A stretch of DNA of 52,816 bases from Ruoffia halotolerans. GTDB taxonomy: Bacteria > Bacillota > Bacilli > Lactobacillales > Aerococcaceae. Each line of letters opens with the position of its first letter. Positions within the stretch are counted from its first letter, which is position 1. Where the stretch lies: NCBI RefSeq assembly GCF_014049385.1, contig NZ_JACAOA010000016.1:1-52816 (forward strand), in the 5' to 3' direction. The translations under genes were made by a program, and so were the position numbers. Below are positions 1 to 10,022 of this stretch, in pieces. The notes beneath the pieces were generated by a model, which saw only the letters and a list, made by a program, of their open reading frames with translations, had not been told where the DNA came from and did not search any database.

Positions 1-77
1 AAAACGCTTTTAAAGTTTATTCTGAATCGATTTTTAGATTTATATCTAATAAAATTAAAATAAAATTAAAATTAAGC

Positions 78-106
78 TTGATATTCTAATCTAAAACGGT
101 TAATAT
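78..106 (+). promoter_or_regulatory. Promoter of the peptide-binding protein gene
   Basis: TTGATA at 78-83 and TAATAT at 101-106 are separated by 17 bases, a good sigma-A type arrangement. It implies a start of transcription near 113 and a short leader before the GGAGG at 134-138. Inferred from the sequence match only. Confidence 0.6.
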
Positions 107-146
107 ATTATATATAAATAAGAATTACTAATTGGAGGTTAGTTTT

Positions 147-1928
147 ATGAAAAATTTGTTTAAAAAGTCATTTGCACTAGCAACAACGGCGCTTACTTTA
201 TCAACTGTATTTGCAGCTCCAGCTGCTAGCCTAGTTCACGCACAAGAAGAAGGTGAAGGAGATGTTTTAGATTTCTCTCCTACTGCTGTAAACGAAGGTG
301 AACCCATTGAAGGTGGATCTTTACGTTATGCCTTAGTATCTGATACAACTTTCGCTGGTGTTTTAAATAACATGTTATATCAAGGGCAACCAGATTCAAC
401 AATTATTAAATTTATTAACCCTGGTTTATATGGATACGATGAAAACTTTGCAATTGATAACTCAGGTTTCGCTGATGTCGAGTTTGATCAAGAAAACAAA
501 CAAGTGACAATTACAATTCCAGAAGGAACAACTTGGCATGATGGTGAAGAAGTCACAATTGATGATGTTATCTTCCCATATTATGTTATCGGGAACCCAG
601 AATATACGGGTATCCGTTACGGAACTGACTTCCAAAATGTTGTTGGTATGGAAGAATATCACAACGGAGATGCTGAAGAGATTTCAGGATTAGAACGTGT
701 GGATGACTACACATTAACAATAACATATCACAACTTTAATAATTCATTATTACAAGCTGGTGGAGGTGTTTCTAGATATATCGAACCTGAACACTTATTA
801 GGTGAAGTACCAGTAGCTGAACTAGAAGATAGTGAATATGTTCGTACGAATCAAGTTGGATTTGGTCCATTCAAAATCGAATCGATTACACCAGGTGAGT
901 CAGTAACATTCTCTGCTTTTGATGATTACTTTGATGGTCGTCCTAACATTGATGAAGTTATTCTTGAAGTTGTTAACCCAACAACAATTGTCTCAGAATT
1001 AAAAGCTGGTAACTATGATATCGCAGCATTACCATCAGACCAATATGATACATATTCAGATGCAACTAACTTCCAAAGTGTAGGATTCTTAGAGAACGCT
1101 TATACTTATATTGGTTTCAAACAAGGAACTTGGGATGCTGAAGCAGGGGAAGTAGTAACCGATTCAGAACGTATAACAACAAATAAAGCATTACGTCAAG
1201 CAATGGCATATGCTATCGACAATAATGCTATCGCAAATAACTTCTATTATGGTTTACGCCAAAATGCGAATTCATTAATCACACCAAACTTTACAGATTA
1301 TCATAATGCAGACCAAGAAGGCTATGGTTATGATCCTGAGCAAGCAGCTCAAATCTTAGCTGATGCTGGTTTCGTTGATAATGATGGTGATGGTTTCGTG
1401 GAGGATCCAGATGGTGAAGCATTCACATTAGGTTTCGCTTCTATGTCAGGTGGAGAAACAGCAGAACCAATCGCACAATACTATATCCAAGCATGGGGTG
1501 AAGTTGGAATTAATGTTGAACTAGTTGATGGTCAATTAATGGAATTCAACTCATTCTACGAGCGTCTTGAAACAGATGATCCAGCGATCGATGTTTATCA
1601 AGGAGCTTGGGGAACTGGTGGAGATCCAAACCCAACTGGCTTATATGGTCGTACAGCTGCATTCAACTATACTCGTTGGGCAACTGAAGAGAACGATGAG
1701 TTATTAGCGGCGATTGAATCAGATGAATCATTTGACGAAGAATTCCGTCAACAAGCATTCTATGACTGGCAAGCGTATGCAATGGAAGAATTACCAGTAA
1801 TCCCAACATTATTCCGTTATACATTAACAGCTGTTAATAACCGTGTAAGTAATTGGGATACTTCAATTGGATCAGATTTAAAATGGTCTGAAATCTACTT
1901 GTTAGCTGAAGAGCCAATTGCTGAATAA
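147..1928 (+). CDS. oppA: Peptide/oligopeptide ABC transporter substrate-binding protein (SBP family 5, OppA-like)
   Basis: Family 5 extracellular solute-binding protein of 593 aa, expected to capture peptides outside the membrane for an Opp-type ABC permease. The start is ATG at 147, nine bases after GGAGG (134-138); an in-frame TTG at 132 overlaps the ribosome binding site and is rejected. Residues 1-33 form a Sec signal peptide (KNLFKK, hydrophobic stretch, then LVHAQ). There is no lipobox and no cysteine in the protein, unlike usual Gram-positive OppA lipoproteins, so cleavage by signal peptidase I at VHA|Q is inferred. The body shows the family's ordinary features: TWHDGEEVTIDDV, an SBP-bac-5 hinge, and a C-terminal YDWQAYAMEELPVIP segment. 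It has its own promoter and terminator and no permease or ATPase gene beside it in the window, so it is either an orphan or served by genes to the left. Confidence 0.85.
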   Translation: MKNLFKKSFALATTALTLSTVFAAPAASLVHAQEEGEGDVLDFSPTAVNEGEPIEGGSLRYALVSDTTFAGVLNNMLYQGQPDSTIIKFINPGLYGYDENFAIDNSGFADVEFDQENKQVTITIPEGTTWHDGEEVTIDDVIFPYYVIGNPEYTGIRYGTDFQNVVGMEEYHNGDAEEISGLERVDDYTLTITYHNFNNSLLQAGGGVSRYIEPEHLLGEVPVAELEDSEYVRTNQVGFGPFKIESITPGESVTFSAFDDYFDGRPNIDEVILEVVNPTTIVSELKAGNYDIAALPSDQYDTYSDATNFQSVGFLENAYTYIGFKQGTWDAEAGEVVTDSERITTNKALRQAMAYAIDNNAIANNFYYGLRQNANSLITPNFTDYHNADQEGYGYDPEQAAQILADAGFVDNDGDGFVEDPDGEAFTLGFASMSGGETAEPIAQYYIQAWGEVGINVELVDGQLMEFNSFYERLETDDPAIDVYQGAWGTGGDPNPTGLYGRTAAFNYTRWATEENDELLAAIESDESFDEEFRQQAFYDWQAYAMEELPVIPTLFRYTLTAVNNRVSNWDTSIGSDLKWSEIYLLAEEPIAE

Positions 1929-1962
1929 TTATTAAGCCTAAATATTATATTCCTTTCTTTTT

Positions 1963-1987
1963 AGAACCTCTTCGGAGGTTCTTTTTT
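1963..1987 (+). terminator. Rho-independent terminator after the peptide-binding protein
   Basis: AGAACCTC (1963-1970), loop TTCG, GAGGTTCT (1975-1982), followed by a T run. A UUCG tetraloop and an eight base-pair perfect stem make this a strong terminator. It isolates the peptide-binding gene from rnc. Confidence 0.9.
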
Positions 1988-2084
1988 ACGTCTATGATGG
2001 TATACATTGAGCTTTCATGATAGAATAAGTGTTGCATTGTAAGCTACCGACATTGGTAGAAAGAGAGTAAAGTAGGAGGATGCT

Positions 2085-2783
2085 ATGAGTTTATTAATAA
2101 AACATTTAGAAAATATATTAGGCATAGACATAGAAGATGAAGCGTTATTTAAACGTGCTTTTATGCATAAATCTTATGTCAATGAACAAAAACATCACTT
2201 GTTAGAGTCGAATGAACGCTTAGAGTTTCTTGGCGATGCGGTGTTAGAAATTATTGTGAGTGATTACTTATATAACTTTTATCCCGAAGAACCAGAAGGA
2301 TCATTGTCTCGGACTCGTGCGCAATTAGTTCGTGAACCAAGTTTAGCCCTTTTAGCAAGAAAAAACGACTTTCATGAGTACATTCAACTTGGTAAAGGCG
2401 AGTCTGCAAGTGGTGGTAATAATCGAGATTCAATCTTAGCCGATTGTTTTGAGGCCTTTTTAGGTGCAACGTATTTGGAACAAGGTATAGACGTTGTAAC
2501 TAACTTTTTAAACAAGCAATTGTTATTAAATCACCAAGATATTCTTAAACAAGTGAATTTAGATTACAAGACACTTTTCCAAGAAAAAGCTCAAACACAT
2601 GGAACAGTCTTAATTGAATACCGTTTAATTTCTAAAAAAGGACCCGATCACAATCAAATTTTCGAGATGGGCTTATTTGTAGATGATAAATTAATTAGCC
2701 GAGGTAAAGGGAACAGTAAAAAACAAGCTGAAATTCAAGCAGCGAAAATTGCTTACCAACATTTAATTGGAGAGGTTTCATAA
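2085..2783 (+). CDS. rnc: Ribonuclease III
   Basis: RNase III (232 aa) cleaves double-stranded RNA, processing rRNA precursors and structured mRNAs in the cytoplasm. The N-terminal endonuclease domain carries the signature NERLEFLGDAVLE (about residues 43-55), and the second acidic site ADCFEAFLGA follows (about 118-127). The C-terminal double-stranded RNA-binding domain runs from DYKTLFQEKAQ to the end and has the GKGNSKKQAEIQAAKIA helix. Start ATG at 2085 follows AGGAGG. The stop codon overlaps the smc start (TAATG), so the two are translationally coupled. The short leader holds a small hairpin, CTACC/GGTAG at about 2044-2058. Confidence 0.97.
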   Translation: MSLLIKHLENILGIDIEDEALFKRAFMHKSYVNEQKHHLLESNERLEFLGDAVLEIIVSDYLYNFYPEEPEGSLSRTRAQLVREPSLALLARKNDFHEYIQLGKGESASGGNNRDSILADCFEAFLGATYLEQGIDVVTNFLNKQLLLNHQDILKQVNLDYKTLFQEKAQTHGTVLIEYRLISKKGPDHNQIFEMGLFVDDKLISRGKGNSKKQAEIQAAKIAYQHLIGEVS

Positions 2784-5700
2784 TGTATCTTAGTAGAGTA
2801 GAGATGACAGGCTTTAAGTCATTCGCTGACAAAACTGTTATTGAATTTAATGAAGGAATGACCGCTGTCGTAGGTCCTAACGGAAGTGGTAAAAGCAATC
2901 TTTCGGAAGCGATTAGATGGGTATTAGGCGAGCAATCAGCTAAAAGTTTACGTGGGAATCGAATGGAAGATGTTATCTTTAATGGAACACAAGCGCGTAA
3001 GCCAGTGAATATTGCAAAAGTGACTTTAGTTTTAAACAACGAGGATCGATATTTGGATTATGATTTTAGTGAAATCAGTATTACTCGCAGTTATAATCGA
3101 AATGGTGATAGTCAATACTTAATAAACAATGAACAAGTTAGATTAAGGGATATCGTAGATTTACTTTTAGATTCAGGATTAGGAAAGAATAGTTTTTCAA
3201 TTATTTCCCAAGGACAAGTTGAACAAATATTTTTAAGTAAGCCTGAAGAACGACGGACGATATTTGAAGAAGCTGCAGGTGTTCAAAAGTACCAATACCG
3301 TAAGACTGAAGCTGAGAGACGCTTAGATAAATCAAGTGATAACTTAAGCCGGGTTAAAGACATTATTCATGAACTCGAATTACAATTGAATCCTTTAAGA
3401 AAACAAAGAGAGACGGCACTTCTTTATACGAGTAAGAAAGAAGAATTAAAAGAGCTAGAAGTTTCTCTATACACCCAACAAATCGAAGATTATCAAACAG
3501 GGTGGGAAGAACTTGAGGAACAATTAAAGAATATCGATGTAACCATAAATAATATAATCACGCAAAATGAAACTTTAAGTAACGAAATCGATGCATCTAA
3601 AAACAAACAAAATCTATTAATCAATGCGATTGATCAAAATTCGGATACATATCAAAAATTAACGTCTCAAATTGAAAAATTAAAAGCGCAACAACAGATG
3701 ATTGGAAAAGATATTCAATATAGTGAAACAGAACAAGCAGATAAAGCTAATATTTATGAAGAACAAGTGGCTGAAAAGACAAGACTTGACCAAGACATCA
3801 CGGAATATACAAAGCAATTACAAACTTTTGAGACAGATTTGAAAGCACTAATGACAGACCTAAAAGCAGTCAATAAAGATATCCAAATATCTCAAGGATT
3901 GAATGCGAACCAACAAGACGAATTACGTAATGAAATGTTGGAGTATTATCAATTAGAAGCCAAGTCAAACAATGAAATTCAACAGCAGAAAGCAGTCTTA
4001 GAAAGACTAAGAGCACGTAAAGACCAAGCTGTGGAGAAATTGAATAGTACTAGCCAAGAGCTTAAAAAGCTTGAAGTAGAAGCCAAAGAAGCAGAAGAAG
4101 AACTAGAGGCATTCACGGGCAGTCAAAGTGAACAAAGAACTTTATTACAAGAATTAACAGAGAATAATGAAAAACTGTCAAATCAACGAGATGAGTTAAG
4201 ACAATTGCTCTTTAACCAAGAAAGACAAACTCAAACCATTGAAACCCGATTAAATTCACTGAAACAAATGCATGATAATTATACGGGTTACTTTGCAGGT
4301 GTGCGTGCGGTTATGCAACAAGCACAACGTTTAAACGGTATCGAGGGAACAGTTGCGGATTTATTAAATGTTAACGAAACGTATCAACTAGCCATCGATA
4401 CAGCTTTAGGTGGATCAATGCAACACATTGTTGTAGCCAATGACCAAGCGGCACGTGAAGCGGTTAATTACTTAAAGCAACAAAGAGCAGGACGAGCAAC
4501 TTTCTTACCACGGCCAAATATTAAACCGCGTCAAATTCAAAGTTTCAAACTTTTTCAAGCGCAAGAAATGCAAGGTTTTATCGCCGTTGCCTCAGAATTA
4601 GTCAGTTATGATGCGCAAAACGAGAATATTGTCCAGAACTTATTGGGAAATACAATCGTTGCTCAAACTTTAGTAGATGCGCAAAGTATTGCGAGAGCTT
4701 TAGGGCATTCAGTAAAGATCGTAACACTCGAAGGTGACGTGTTAATGCCAGGTGGATCACTCACCGGGGGGCAACAAAAGCAAAGACAACAATCGATGCT
4801 ATCGCGCCAAAATGAAATTAAACAAGCAAGCGAAGCCTATGAGAAACATCGAGAACAACTTAAAAATATCGAACTAGATTGGGAAAAAGTTTCAGCAGAG
4901 TTAGCGAACAATGACCACCAATTGAAAGAACAACGTCAACAAGTAAATCAAACAGAAGGTATCTACCAACGTTTATTCCAATCGAGTCAAAACGCTAAAC
5001 AAGCATATAAACAAGCTAATAATCAAATGATTATTTTAAAAGATTCAATTCGTGAATTCGACGAAGAACTTGATGAAGCGAGAAATACAATCGAACAAGC
5101 GGAACAAAATCTTGTGAAAGCAAAATCTTCGATTGAAGAATTAAATCGGATATTAGAACAACATAACCTCGATGAAGACGCCCGTCAGAAGAAATTAGCT
5201 GAGTTAGAAGAAATTAGACAGGACAAATCAACGAAAAAAGCGGTTATGGACGTTGAGATTAAACAATTAAAACAAACTTTATCAGATTTAAAGAATCAAT
5301 ATGAGCTAGTCAATAATTGGATTACAAATTATGAGTCGAGTAAGACATTCGGACTGTCGACGATTGAAGAGCTCCAAGAAAAACTGGAAGAAACTTTAGA
5401 CGACATTGCTAAATTAGAAAAAGAAAGCGAAAGTTTACAAAATCAAATTCAAGCCGACCGTCAAAATCGCCAAGATTTAAGTGAAACGATTAATAAAAAA
5501 GAAAGTTTACTCAATAAATCTCAAGCAGAGAGTCAACGTAGTTTCCAAACACAAGCAAAACTACAAGCTCAGATTGAAAAAAATCAGGCCTTAATTGATA
5601 ATCATTTGAATCATTTAAATCAAGAATATCAATTGACCTTCGAGATGGCTAAAAAAATTGCTAAACCGATTGAATCAACGGCTGAAATCTATAAAGAAGT

Positions 5701-6346
5701 TAAAGAATTACGTCAGTTCATCAATAAATTAGGACCGATTAATCTCCAAGCAATTGAAGACTATGATGAGTTAAATGAACGTTATGAGTTATTAGTGGAA
5801 CAAGAAGAAGATTTATTAACAGCTATGGGGCAACTGAAAGATACAATGGATGAGATGGATGTTGAGGTTACTCGAAGATTTAGCGCAACATTCAAACTCA
5901 TTAATGAGAAATTCCAACAAACTTTCCGAAGATTATTTGGTGGAGGTGAAGCCTCACTCGAGTTGACGAACCCCAAAGATGTCCTAACAACAGGTGTAGA
6001 CATCGTTGCGCAACCACCCGGCAAGAAAAAGCAAAATTTGGCACTATTATCTGGTGGGGAACGTGCGCTAACAGCAATAGCCTTGTTATTCGCTATTCTG
6101 GAAGTAAAACCTGTACCATTTGTTATATTGGATGAGGTAGAGGCAGCTTTAGATGATGCGAATGTGTACCGCTACGGAGAATATATTAAAGAATTTAGAG
6201 AACAAACTCAATTCATCGTCATTACACATAGAAAAGGAACGATGGAGAGTGCGGACCGGCTATACGGTGTTACGATGGAACGGTCAGGTATTTCGAAATT
6301 AGCCTCAGTAAAATTAAGTGAAGCGGAAGAAGCTTTATCAGAATAA
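2783..6346 (+). CDS. smc: Chromosome partition protein SMC
   Basis: SMC ATPase of 1187 aa, the core of the SMC-ScpAB condensin complex that compacts and segregates the chromosome. Walker A GPNGSGKSN is at about residues 32-40. Two long coiled coils flank a hinge at about 510-670 (ADLLNVNETYQLAIDTALGG onward). The C-terminal head has the ABC signature LSGGERALTAIALLFA and Walker B FVILDEVEAALDD. Length is normal for Firmicutes. Its start overlaps the rnc stop by one base, and the HAD gene follows 11 bases later, so rnc-smc-HAD is one operon. The rnc-smc-ftsY order is conserved in Bacilli. Confidence 0.97.
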   Translation: MYLSRVEMTGFKSFADKTVIEFNEGMTAVVGPNGSGKSNLSEAIRWVLGEQSAKSLRGNRMEDVIFNGTQARKPVNIAKVTLVLNNEDRYLDYDFSEISITRSYNRNGDSQYLINNEQVRLRDIVDLLLDSGLGKNSFSIISQGQVEQIFLSKPEERRTIFEEAAGVQKYQYRKTEAERRLDKSSDNLSRVKDIIHELELQLNPLRKQRETALLYTSKKEELKELEVSLYTQQIEDYQTGWEELEEQLKNIDVTINNIITQNETLSNEIDASKNKQNLLINAIDQNSDTYQKLTSQIEKLKAQQQMIGKDIQYSETEQADKANIYEEQVAEKTRLDQDITEYTKQLQTFETDLKALMTDLKAVNKDIQISQGLNANQQDELRNEMLEYYQLEAKSNNEIQQQKAVLERLRARKDQAVEKLNSTSQELKKLEVEAKEAEEELEAFTGSQSEQRTLLQELTENNEKLSNQRDELRQLLFNQERQTQTIETRLNSLKQMHDNYTGYFAGVRAVMQQAQRLNGIEGTVADLLNVNETYQLAIDTALGGSMQHIVVANDQAAREAVNYLKQQRAGRATFLPRPNIKPRQIQSFKLFQAQEMQGFIAVASELVSYDAQNENIVQNLLGNTIVAQTLVDAQSIARALGHSVKIVTLEGDVLMPGGSLTGGQQKQRQQSMLSRQNEIKQASEAYEKHREQLKNIELDWEKVSAELANNDHQLKEQRQQVNQTEGIYQRLFQSSQNAKQAYKQANNQMIILKDSIREFDEELDEARNTIEQAEQNLVKAKSSIEELNRILEQHNLDEDARQKKLAELEEIRQDKSTKKAVMDVEIKQLKQTLSDLKNQYELVNNWITNYESSKTFGLSTIEELQEKLEETLDDIAKLEKESESLQNQIQADRQNRQDLSETINKKESLLNKSQAESQRSFQTQAKLQAQIEKNQALIDNHLNHLNQEYQLTFEMAKKIAKPIESTAEIYKEVKELRQFINKLGPINLQAIEDYDELNERYELLVEQEEDLLTAMGQLKDTMDEMDVEVTRRFSATFKLINEKFQQTFRRLFGGGEASLELTNPKDVLTTGVDIVAQPPGKKKQNLALLSGGERALTAIALLFAILEVKPVPFVILDEVEAALDDANVYRYGEYIKEFREQTQFIVITHRKGTMESADRLYGVTMERSGISKLASVKLSEAEEALSE

Positions 6347-6357
6347 AGGAGTTATCA

Positions 6358-7158
6358 ATGATAAAATTAATTGCCATAGATTTAGATGGAACGTTACTTC
6401 GAACAGATAAATCTCTATCAGAGGAGAATATCAATGCTATTCATTACGCCCAGTCAAAAGATATTAAAGTCGTTTTATGTACAGGAAGACCATACTTAGC
6501 GATGAAAGACTTTGCCGAGAATATTGGTTTCGATGGCGACGATGAATATTTAGTCGTATTTAACGGAAGCCAAGTGATTAAAGCAAACACTGGAGAAGTT
6601 GTCGTTAATGATGTTGTTGAAACGAGCGATTTAGAGCGTTGGTATGAAGAAACGGAACGTTTAAATTTACCATTAAATCCCATTGATTCTGAATGGGTCT
6701 ATGATCCAATTGAATATCCAGACGGCAAAGAGTCAACTTATACAACGCTAGCACCAAGAAAAACTGTTAATTATCATGACTTTGAAGCAGATCATACATT
6801 TAACAAGTTCGTTATTTGTACGGTTGAAGATTATTTAAATGAGCAACTACCTAAAATCAATACAAATTTATTGGATGAATATCAAACTGTCTTATCACAT
6901 CCTTATCAATTAGAAATTGGTAAGGTCAATGTTAATAAAGGAAATGCGTTAAAGAAATTAGGTCAACAATTAAATATCAAACCGGAAGAAATGATGACCA
7001 TTGGTGACCAAAATAATGATCAGACGATGATTGATATGGCTGGTTACGGGGTTGCGATGGGTAATGCTGTTCAAGAGATAAAAGATAGTGCTTCATATAT
7101 CACAGATACAAATGATAATGACGGTGTTGCGAAAGCAATCTATCATTTTATTAAGTAA
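6358..7158 (+). CDS. Cof-type HAD-superfamily sugar/nucleotide phosphatase
   Basis: Haloacid-dehalogenase hydrolase of the Cof (IIB) subfamily, 266 aa, cytoplasmic, Mg-dependent phosphatase of unknown physiological substrate. Motif I is DLDGTLL at about residues 8-14, motif II CTGRPY (about 41-46), motif III lysine in GKVNVNKGNALK, and motif IV GDQNNDQTMI with the paired acidic residues. It starts at ATG 6358 after AAGGAG. The gene lies between smc and ftsY, a place where Lactobacillales often carry HAD genes. Its link to chromosome or secretion functions is not evident. A second Cof-type paralogue lies at 28499-29308. Confidence 0.88.
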   Translation: MIKLIAIDLDGTLLRTDKSLSEENINAIHYAQSKDIKVVLCTGRPYLAMKDFAENIGFDGDDEYLVVFNGSQVIKANTGEVVVNDVVETSDLERWYEETERLNLPLNPIDSEWVYDPIEYPDGKESTYTTLAPRKTVNYHDFEADHTFNKFVICTVEDYLNEQLPKINTNLLDEYQTVLSHPYQLEIGKVNVNKGNALKKLGQQLNIKPEEMMTIGDQNNDQTMIDMAGYGVAMGNAVQEIKDSASYITDTNDNDGVAKAIYHFIK

Positions 7159-7167
7159 TAAAAGTGT

Positions 7168-7173
7168 TATAAT
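7168..7173 (+). promoter_or_regulatory. Possible -10 element upstream of ftsY
   Basis: A perfect TATAAT lies 24 bases before the ftsY start, just after the HAD stop codon. No good -35 is seen at the right distance, so ftsY may simply be read from the smc operon with some internal initiation. Confidence 0.3.
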
Positions 7174-7196
7174 ATAAACAAATAAGGAGTGAGATT

Positions 7197-8222
7197 ATGG
7201 GTATTTTTGATCGTATAAAACGTGCTTTTACCGGTGAAGACCAGGTTGTTAAAGAAGAACTGAAAGAAAAAGACACCGAGATTGTTTTTGATAAGTATGA
7301 CAAGGGTATGGAAAAGACACGTAAAAACTTTTCCGAAAGAATTGCGGACTTGTTTACAAGTTTCAGAGAAATTGATGAGGATTTCTATGAAGATTTAGAA
7401 GAAGCCTTTATTGGTGCAGATGTAGGTTTTAATATGACAATTGCCTTAACGGATGCTATCCGCGATGCGATTGAAGAAGAGAATGTGAATCGTCCTGAGG
7501 ATGTTAAACGTGTAGTTTTAGAACAGATGGTGAGCATTTATGAGAAGAATGAAACAGGATCGGTCGCAATTAAAGAAAATCCCGATGGACCAACCGTTAT
7601 TCTATTTGTAGGGGTAAACGGTGTTGGTAAGACAACTTCTGTTGGTAAAATTGGTTATAACTTAAAACAAGAAGGCAAAAAAGTTATTATGACCGCAGGA
7701 GATACTTTCCGTGCAGGTGCCATTGAACAGTTAAATGTTTGGGGAGAGCGTTTAGATATTCCTGTTGTAACTGGAAAAGCCAACAGTGATCCAGCTTCAG
7801 TTGTGTTTGATGCAGTGAAACAAGCGAATGAAGAAAATTACGATTACTTACTCGTAGATACTGCCGGAAGATTACAAACTAAAGCGAACTTAATGGAAGA
7901 GTTAGCAAAAATGAAACGAATAATTGAACGCGAGAATCCAAATGGTGTTCAAGAAGTGTTCTTAGTATTGGATGCGACGACAGGTCAAAATGCACTCATT
8001 CAAGCGAAACAATTTAATGAAGCAACCGAAATTACCGGCTTAGTTTTAACGAAATTAGATGGAACGGCAAAAGGTGGGGTTGTTCTTTCGATTCGCTATG
8101 ATTTAGATATACCGGTTAAATATATCGGTTTAGGTGAACAAGCGACTGACTTACAACAATTTGATCCAGAACAATATATGTATAATTTGGTTCGTGATGT
8201 GATTGAAGATAAGCAAGCTTAA
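7197..8222 (+). CDS. ftsY: Signal recognition particle receptor FtsY
   Basis: FtsY (341 aa) is the membrane-associated SRP receptor GTPase; it pairs with Ffh to deliver ribosomes making membrane and secreted proteins to SecYEG. An acidic, charged N-terminal A region of about 45 aa is short, as in Firmicutes. The NG domain follows: G1 GVNGVGKTTSVGK at about residues 139-151, G3 DTAGRLQTK, G4 TKLDGTAKGG, and the C-terminal GLGEQATDLQQFDPEQY. Start ATG 7197 follows AAGGAG. A strong terminator separates it from the convergent metal-transport genes. In most relatives ylxM-ffh follows directly; here about 4 kb lie between. Confidence 0.97.
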   Translation: MGIFDRIKRAFTGEDQVVKEELKEKDTEIVFDKYDKGMEKTRKNFSERIADLFTSFREIDEDFYEDLEEAFIGADVGFNMTIALTDAIRDAIEEENVNRPEDVKRVVLEQMVSIYEKNETGSVAIKENPDGPTVILFVGVNGVGKTTSVGKIGYNLKQEGKKVIMTAGDTFRAGAIEQLNVWGERLDIPVVTGKANSDPASVVFDAVKQANEENYDYLLVDTAGRLQTKANLMEELAKMKRIIERENPNGVQEVFLVLDATTGQNALIQAKQFNEATEITGLVLTKLDGTAKGGVVLSIRYDLDIPVKYIGLGEQATDLQQFDPEQYMYNLVRDVIEDKQA

Positions 8223-8228
8223 TAAAAA

Positions 8229-8265
8229 ATCCGTGAGGTCAAAAAAGACCTCACGGATATTTTTG
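8229..8265. terminator. Bidirectional terminator between ftsY and the metal ABC operon
   Basis: ATCCGTGAGGTC (8229-8240), six A loop, GACCTCACGGAT (8247-8258): a perfect 12 base-pair stem, with A-rich sequence on the left and ATTTTT on the right. The two transcription units converge here, so one hairpin can stop both. Confidence 0.9.
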
Positions 8266-8280
8266 CTTCCTATTATCTAG

Positions 8281-9144
8281 TTATTTAATTACCAATTTCT
8301 GCTGTTTGAGTTTAGGGAGAATACTATTTGTTCCTAAAAACACGAGTAAAAAGACCCCAAAGCCTGTGACAGCAACCATACTTGAAATCGAAGTATCGAG
8401 ATAGATCCCAATATAATAACCAAGGACTGAATTAAGTATAGCAATGAGAACGGAACCGATTAACAAAGTGCTAAATTTATTCGTAAAACATCTAGCGGTC
8501 ATCCCAGGCGCTGCCATTAAGGCGATGACTAGAATAGACCCAACACTTTCAAAAGAAGTGACTGCCGTCAGAGAAACTAAAGTCATCAATACTAAGTCGA
8601 GCGCAGCAACATTAATTCCAATAGTTCGAGCAAAGGTTTCATCAAACAAACGAATCTTCAATGGATTATAGAAAATAAAGATGAAAGCCAAATTAATGAA
8701 TAAAATGATCAAACCAATAAAGAATGCCTGTGGCATTTGAATTGAGAATATTTCAACTTGGCGTAATGGTGCCAGTTCGACTTGACCTAAAAGGACCATA
8801 TCAATGTCTAAATGCACATTTGTATAATATTTGGAGATGATAATAACGGCAATTGAGAATAGTAAGGGGAACACCAAACCAATCGCTGCGTCGTTTTGCA
8901 TTCGACCGGTCTTTGTCAATAAGTCAATTAAGATAACAGTAATGACACCGAACAAGGTTGCACCGATAATTAAATAGGGCGAAGATAAATCTTCAGTAAA
9001 ATAAAAAGCAATCACAATCCCTAATAAAATGGTATGAGAAATGGCGTCGGCTACCATTAAACTCGAACGCATCAACAATAGAGAACCCAATAGACTACAA
9101 GCTAAAGCAACAACAATTAAAATTAATAAAATTTGAATCATCAT
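8281..9144 (-). CDS. Metal ion (Mn/Zn) ABC transporter permease 2
   Basis: ABC-3 family integral membrane permease, 287 aa, with about eight to nine hydrophobic segments; works with the ATPase, the other permease and the binding protein upstream to import Mn2+ or Zn2+. The family region ADAISHTILLGI near residue 35 and GSILVIALMAAPGMTARCF near 200 are visible. Its start overlaps the upstream permease stop (ATGA). It is the last gene of the minus-strand operon and ends at the bidirectional terminator. Substrate choice cannot be fixed from the permease alone. Confidence 0.9.
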   Translation of the reverse strand: MMIQILLILIVVALACSLLGSLLLMRSSLMVADAISHTILLGIVIAFYFTEDLSSPYLIIGATLFGVITVILIDLLTKTGRMQNDAAIGLVFPLLFSIAVIIISKYYTNVHLDIDMVLLGQVELAPLRQVEIFSIQMPQAFFIGLIILFINLAFIFIFYNPLKIRLFDETFARTIGINVAALDLVLMTLVSLTAVTSFESVGSILVIALMAAPGMTARCFTNKFSTLLIGSVLIAILNSVLGYYIGIYLDTSISSMVAVTGFGVFLLVFLGTNSILPKLKQQKLVIK

Positions 9145-10022
9145 GACACTACACCTCTTTTACGTAAAACATAAGAGCCTAGCAAGCCTTTAGGCCCGAT
9201 GAAGACAGATACTAAAGCGATACCTGACAATACAACTACAATGGTTGGTCCTGTCGCCAAATCAGAAATATTTGTACTAAGTAAAGTCCCCATAAAACCA
9301 GCAAATAAGCCAAAAAAGCCTGATAAAAAGATAGTTTTAGGATAGTTATTTGTCCATTGCATTGCCCCAACGACGGGAGCGACTAACATGCTACTAATTA
9401 ACTTTGTCCCAACAGCTTGTAAACCAATGACAATGGCTAATAAACTTAACGTTAATAAGATATAATTGATAAATTTCGTATTAATGCCAATGGTTTCAGC
9501 AAAAGTTTTATCGAACAAATATATTTTAATCTTTGGATAATAAAGCCAAAATATAAGGGCGATGATAACAGCAACAATCAAAATAACATTCACATCAAAT
9601 TGCGTTAAAAAAGCGGCTTGTCCCATAATATAATTATCCAAACCAGAGAAATTCACTGATTGGAATTTGGGATTCGTTTGTACAATTCGGTAAAGCATTA
9701 AACCCAAACTGAAAAAAGATGATAGAACAAGTGCCAAGACGCTCTCATATGCGAAGTGACTATGTTTATGAATCCAGTTAATTAGAACAAAGGCTATATA
9801 ACCAACAACAATGGCACCTAACAGTAACACGAGAGAATTTCTCGTTTGAAATAACATAAAAGCAATAATTACTCCAGGGTATACTGAATGCCCAATCGCA
9901 TCACCCAATTGACTTTGGCCTTCTAAAACAATTGTAGTACCGATAATACCTGATGCGAAGCCCAGCGCCATAGTTCCAAGTGCGACAACCCAGAAGAAAT
10001 AATCAAAAGAGATATCAAACAT
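9141..10022 (-). CDS. Metal ion (Mn/Zn) ABC transporter permease 1
   Basis: ABC-3 family permease, 293 aa with the start chosen here. ATG at 10022 (MFDISFDYFFW) has GGAG about nine bases upstream and overlaps the end of the ATPase gene by eight bases; an upstream in-frame start at 10073 would add 17 hydrophilic residues inside the ATPase gene and is unlikely. Hydrophobic segments fill the protein; LGDAIGHSVYPGVIIAFML (about 36-54) is the conserved family stretch. It pairs with the second permease to form a heterodimeric channel in the plasma membrane, as in SitCD/MntCD/TroCD systems. Confidence 0.9.
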   Translation of the reverse strand: MFDISFDYFFWVVALGTMALGFASGIIGTTIVLEGQSQLGDAIGHSVYPGVIIAFMLFQTRNSLVLLLGAIVVGYIAFVLINWIHKHSHFAYESVLALVLSSFFSLGLMLYRIVQTNPKFQSVNFSGLDNYIMGQAAFLTQFDVNVILIVAVIIALIFWLYYPKIKIYLFDKTFAETIGINTKFINYILLTLSLLAIVIGLQAVGTKLISSMLVAPVVGAMQWTNNYPKTIFLSGFFGLFAGFMGTLLSTNISDLATGPTIVVVLSGIALVSVFIGPKGLLGSYVLRKRGVVS